Assembly: GCA_003558175.1 (NCBI GenBank)
Contig: PWMO01000412.1
Span: 1 to 7,960 of the forward strand
Direction: 5' to 3'
Length of the DNA stretch: 7,960 nucleotides
Source of the DNA: Spirochaetaceae bacterium
GTDB taxonomy: Bacteria > Spirochaetota > Spirochaetia > DSM-27196 > PWMO01
Made by a program: the position numbers and the translations under genes. Of the stretch, positions 6,986-7,960 are shown in pieces. Under the pieces are notes generated by a model. It searched no databases, was not told where the DNA came from, and saw only the letters and a program-made list of their open reading frames with translations. Position 1 is the stretch's first letter, and each line of letters starts with the position of its first letter.

Positions 6986-6997
6986 ATGGGGTAAGGT

Positions 6998-7726
6998 ATG
7001 TCGGAGAAGTTGGTCATTTTTGGCGGATCGGGTGCGGTTGGCGCTGCTACCGGACGGCTGCTACGTCAGCGCGGGTATGCGCTGCATCTGGTCGGACGTA
7101 ATGAAGACGCAGTGACGACGGCCGCAGCGGAGCTGGAAGCCACCTTCACGGTTGCCGACGTAACCGACGGCGCGTCTTTTGCCCGTGTCGCTCAGGACGC
7201 CGGCTCACCGCTGGCGGGGCTGGTCTACGCAGTTGGTACCATCAATCTTCGCAGCCTGGCACGACTGACGGAGCAGGACTTTGTCGACGACTTCCGCATC
7301 AACGCTGCCGGAGCCGCGCTGGCTGTCGCAGCACTTCTCCCTGCGATGAAAAAGAGTGAACGGCCGGCTTCGGTTGTACTGTTCTCCACCGTGGCAGCGT
7401 CTCAGGGCTTCAGTTTTCACGCCTCTACCGCCATGGCCAAAGGCGCGGTGAACGGTCTGACGCTTTCGCTGGCCGCCGAGCTCGCACCCAAGGTGCGGGT
7501 AAACGCCATCGCTCCGTCGCTCACGCAGACGCCGTTGGCCGCGTCTCTACTGGCCAACGAACAGACCGCACAGTCGCTCGCCAGACTTCATCCTTTGCTC
7601 CGCCTGGGAACGGCCGAAGATATCGCCGCGGCAACAGCGTTCCTTGTCTCGCAAGAAGCCTCCTGGATCACCGGCCAGATCATCGGTGTGGACGGCGGCC
7701 GTTCGACGTTGCGTACCGCGAACTGA
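6998..7726 (+). CDS. Short-chain dehydrogenase/reductase-like protein with altered active site
   Basis: This 242-residue protein has normal classical-SDR length and a full Rossmann layout. The nucleotide-binding turn FGGSGAVG is at residues 8-15; VGR (32-34) follows beta-2 and suggests NADP(H). ADV (53-55) is the adenine-ring contact. YAVG (77-80) replaces NNAG, and the active-site Asn is N102 (FRINAAG). VNAIAPS (168-174) and the terminal GQIIGVDGG (226-234) are typical. The catalytic tetrad is not: the Y-x-x-x-K motif reads T-A-M-A-K, so Tyr is T144 while K148 remains, and the Ser position is probably T131. From memory a subfamily with HAS-x-x-x-AK at this place exists, so this may be a family trait, not a mutation. 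The substrate is unknown. The start is fixed by an in-frame TAA at 6992-6994; AAGG lies just 1 bp before the ATG. Confidence 0.9.
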   Translation: MSEKLVIFGGSGAVGAATGRLLRQRGYALHLVGRNEDAVTTAAAELEATFTVADVTDGASFARVAQDAGSPLAGLVYAVGTINLRSLARLTEQDFVDDFRINAAGAALAVAALLPAMKKSERPASVVLFSTVAASQGFSFHASTAMAKGAVNGLTLSLAAELAPKVRVNAIAPSLTQTPLAASLLANEQTAQSLARLHPLLRLGTAEDIAAATAFLVSQEASWITGQIIGVDGGRSTLRTAN

Positions 7727-7750
7727 CCGATCATCGGTGAAAACAGGTCA

Positions 7751-7812
7751 ATACACTCCCGGCGCAAACGGGACAGGAGCGCAGCGGCAACCGCTGCACT
7801 ACCGATACACTC
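7751..7812. repeat. Short direct repeat in the convergent intergenic region
   Basis: ATACACTCCCGG (7751-7762) and ATACACTCACGG (7805-7816) match at 11 of 12 bases, 54 bp apart, and flank the GC-rich hairpin. They might be duplication remnants or chance; no function can be assigned. Confidence 0.35.
7781..7797. terminator. GC-rich hairpin between convergent genes, possible bidirectional terminator
   Basis: GCAGCGG and CCGCTGC form a perfect 7-bp stem with a CAA loop. It lies between the stop of the SDR gene and the stop of the minus-strand reading frame, where a shared terminator is expected. No T-tract follows on either strand, so classic intrinsic termination is uncertain. A second small stem, ACCGA-TCA-TCGGT, begins just after the SDR stop codon. 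Nothing else is recognised in 7727-7844. Confidence 0.4.
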
Positions 7813-7844
7813 ACGGACGAGGCTCGTACGTACTGCCAGGAACC

Positions 7845-7960
7845 TCAGCGCTCCAGATCGGAAAGGTGAATGAATCGGAATTCCCGCACGATAACCTTCT
7901 CGCGGTCACTGGTCTGCAGCGGCTTGCCCTGGTAGCGCCAGAAGGTTATCGTGCGGGAAT
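7845..7960 (-). CDS. C-terminal end of an unidentified protein (5' partial)
   Basis: On the minus strand a frame open to the window edge encodes 37 residues before a TGA at 7847-7845. It reads SRTITFW, RYQGKPLQTS, then DREKVIVREFRFIHLSDLER at the end. The mix of residues, beta-like alternating pattern and G/C-rich third codon positions look like real coding sequence, and convergent orientation fits the stem-loops between it and the SDR gene. I do not recognise the family. The first seven residues lie in the right arm of a 21-bp inverted repeat and may be unreliable if that end is an assembly artefact. Confidence 0.5.
   Translation of the reverse strand, partial: SRTITFWRYQGKPLQTSDREKVIVREFRFIHLSDLER
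7880..7960. repeat. Perfect 21-bp inverted repeat at the window edge
   Basis: The 21 bases at 7880-7900 (ATTCCCGCAC...ACCTTCT) are the exact reverse complement of 7940-7960, with 39 bp between. One mismatch further in, three more pairs form. The right arm ends at the last base of the window. The structure lies inside the minus-strand reading frame, so a transcriptional role is unlikely; a contig-end or fold-back artefact is as likely as a biological element. Confidence 0.85.

Noticed and set aside
6986..6994. ATG-GGG-TAA mini-ORF just before the SDR start
   Set aside because: The predicted transcription start (about 6992) lies inside or after it, so it would not be transcribed as an upstream ORF.

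Overview
This window is a GC-rich bacterial stretch (roughly 60-65% G+C by eye) with tightly packed genes that almost all read on the + strand. The gene content points to a free-living or marine spirochaete (Spirochaetota): a long protein of FlgD-type Ig-like repeats ending in a divergent OmpA domain, a Thermotoga TM1459-like Mn cupin, a metallopeptidase/beta-propeller/beta-barrel protein and a dihydroorotate-dehydrogenase-like flavoprotein. This taxon call comes from recognising protein families, not from a marker gene, and is moderately confident at best.

Layout: (1) 2-2137 is the C-terminal 711 codons of a surface or periplasmic repeat protein ending in an OmpA-like domain; a strong hairpin follows. 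(2) 2295-2690 (cupin) and 2710-5766 (large secreted metallopeptidase with propeller and predicted outer-membrane barrel) lie 19 bp apart and look like a two-gene operon. (3) 5876-6886 is a dihydroorotate-dehydrogenase-like protein with its own promoter-like sequence. (4) 6998-7726 is a short-chain dehydrogenase/reductase-like protein, also with a promoter-like sequence. (5) 7727-7844 is a convergent intergenic region with a GC-rich hairpin. (6) 7845-7960 on the minus strand is probably the C-terminal end of another gene. The window stops exactly on a perfect 21-bp inverted repeat.

No mobile element, CRISPR array, RNA gene or defence locus is visible, and I do not see a new multi-gene system. 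The most notable points are subtler. The first gene of each apparent transcription unit has a -10-like box 6-12 bp before its ATG, with in-frame stops that rule out upstream starts, which suggests leaderless or nearly leaderless mRNAs. Three conserved folds have lost or changed a key residue: the OmpA peptidoglycan-binding Asp, the DHOD catalytic Cys/Ser and the SDR catalytic Tyr. The cupin and the peptidase both carry glycine-rich insertions. A 30-bp tandem duplication straddles the stop codon of the peptidase gene. The genes do not form an obvious common pathway: the first and third products act at the envelope, and the cupin, DHOD-like and SDR-like proteins look cytosolic.
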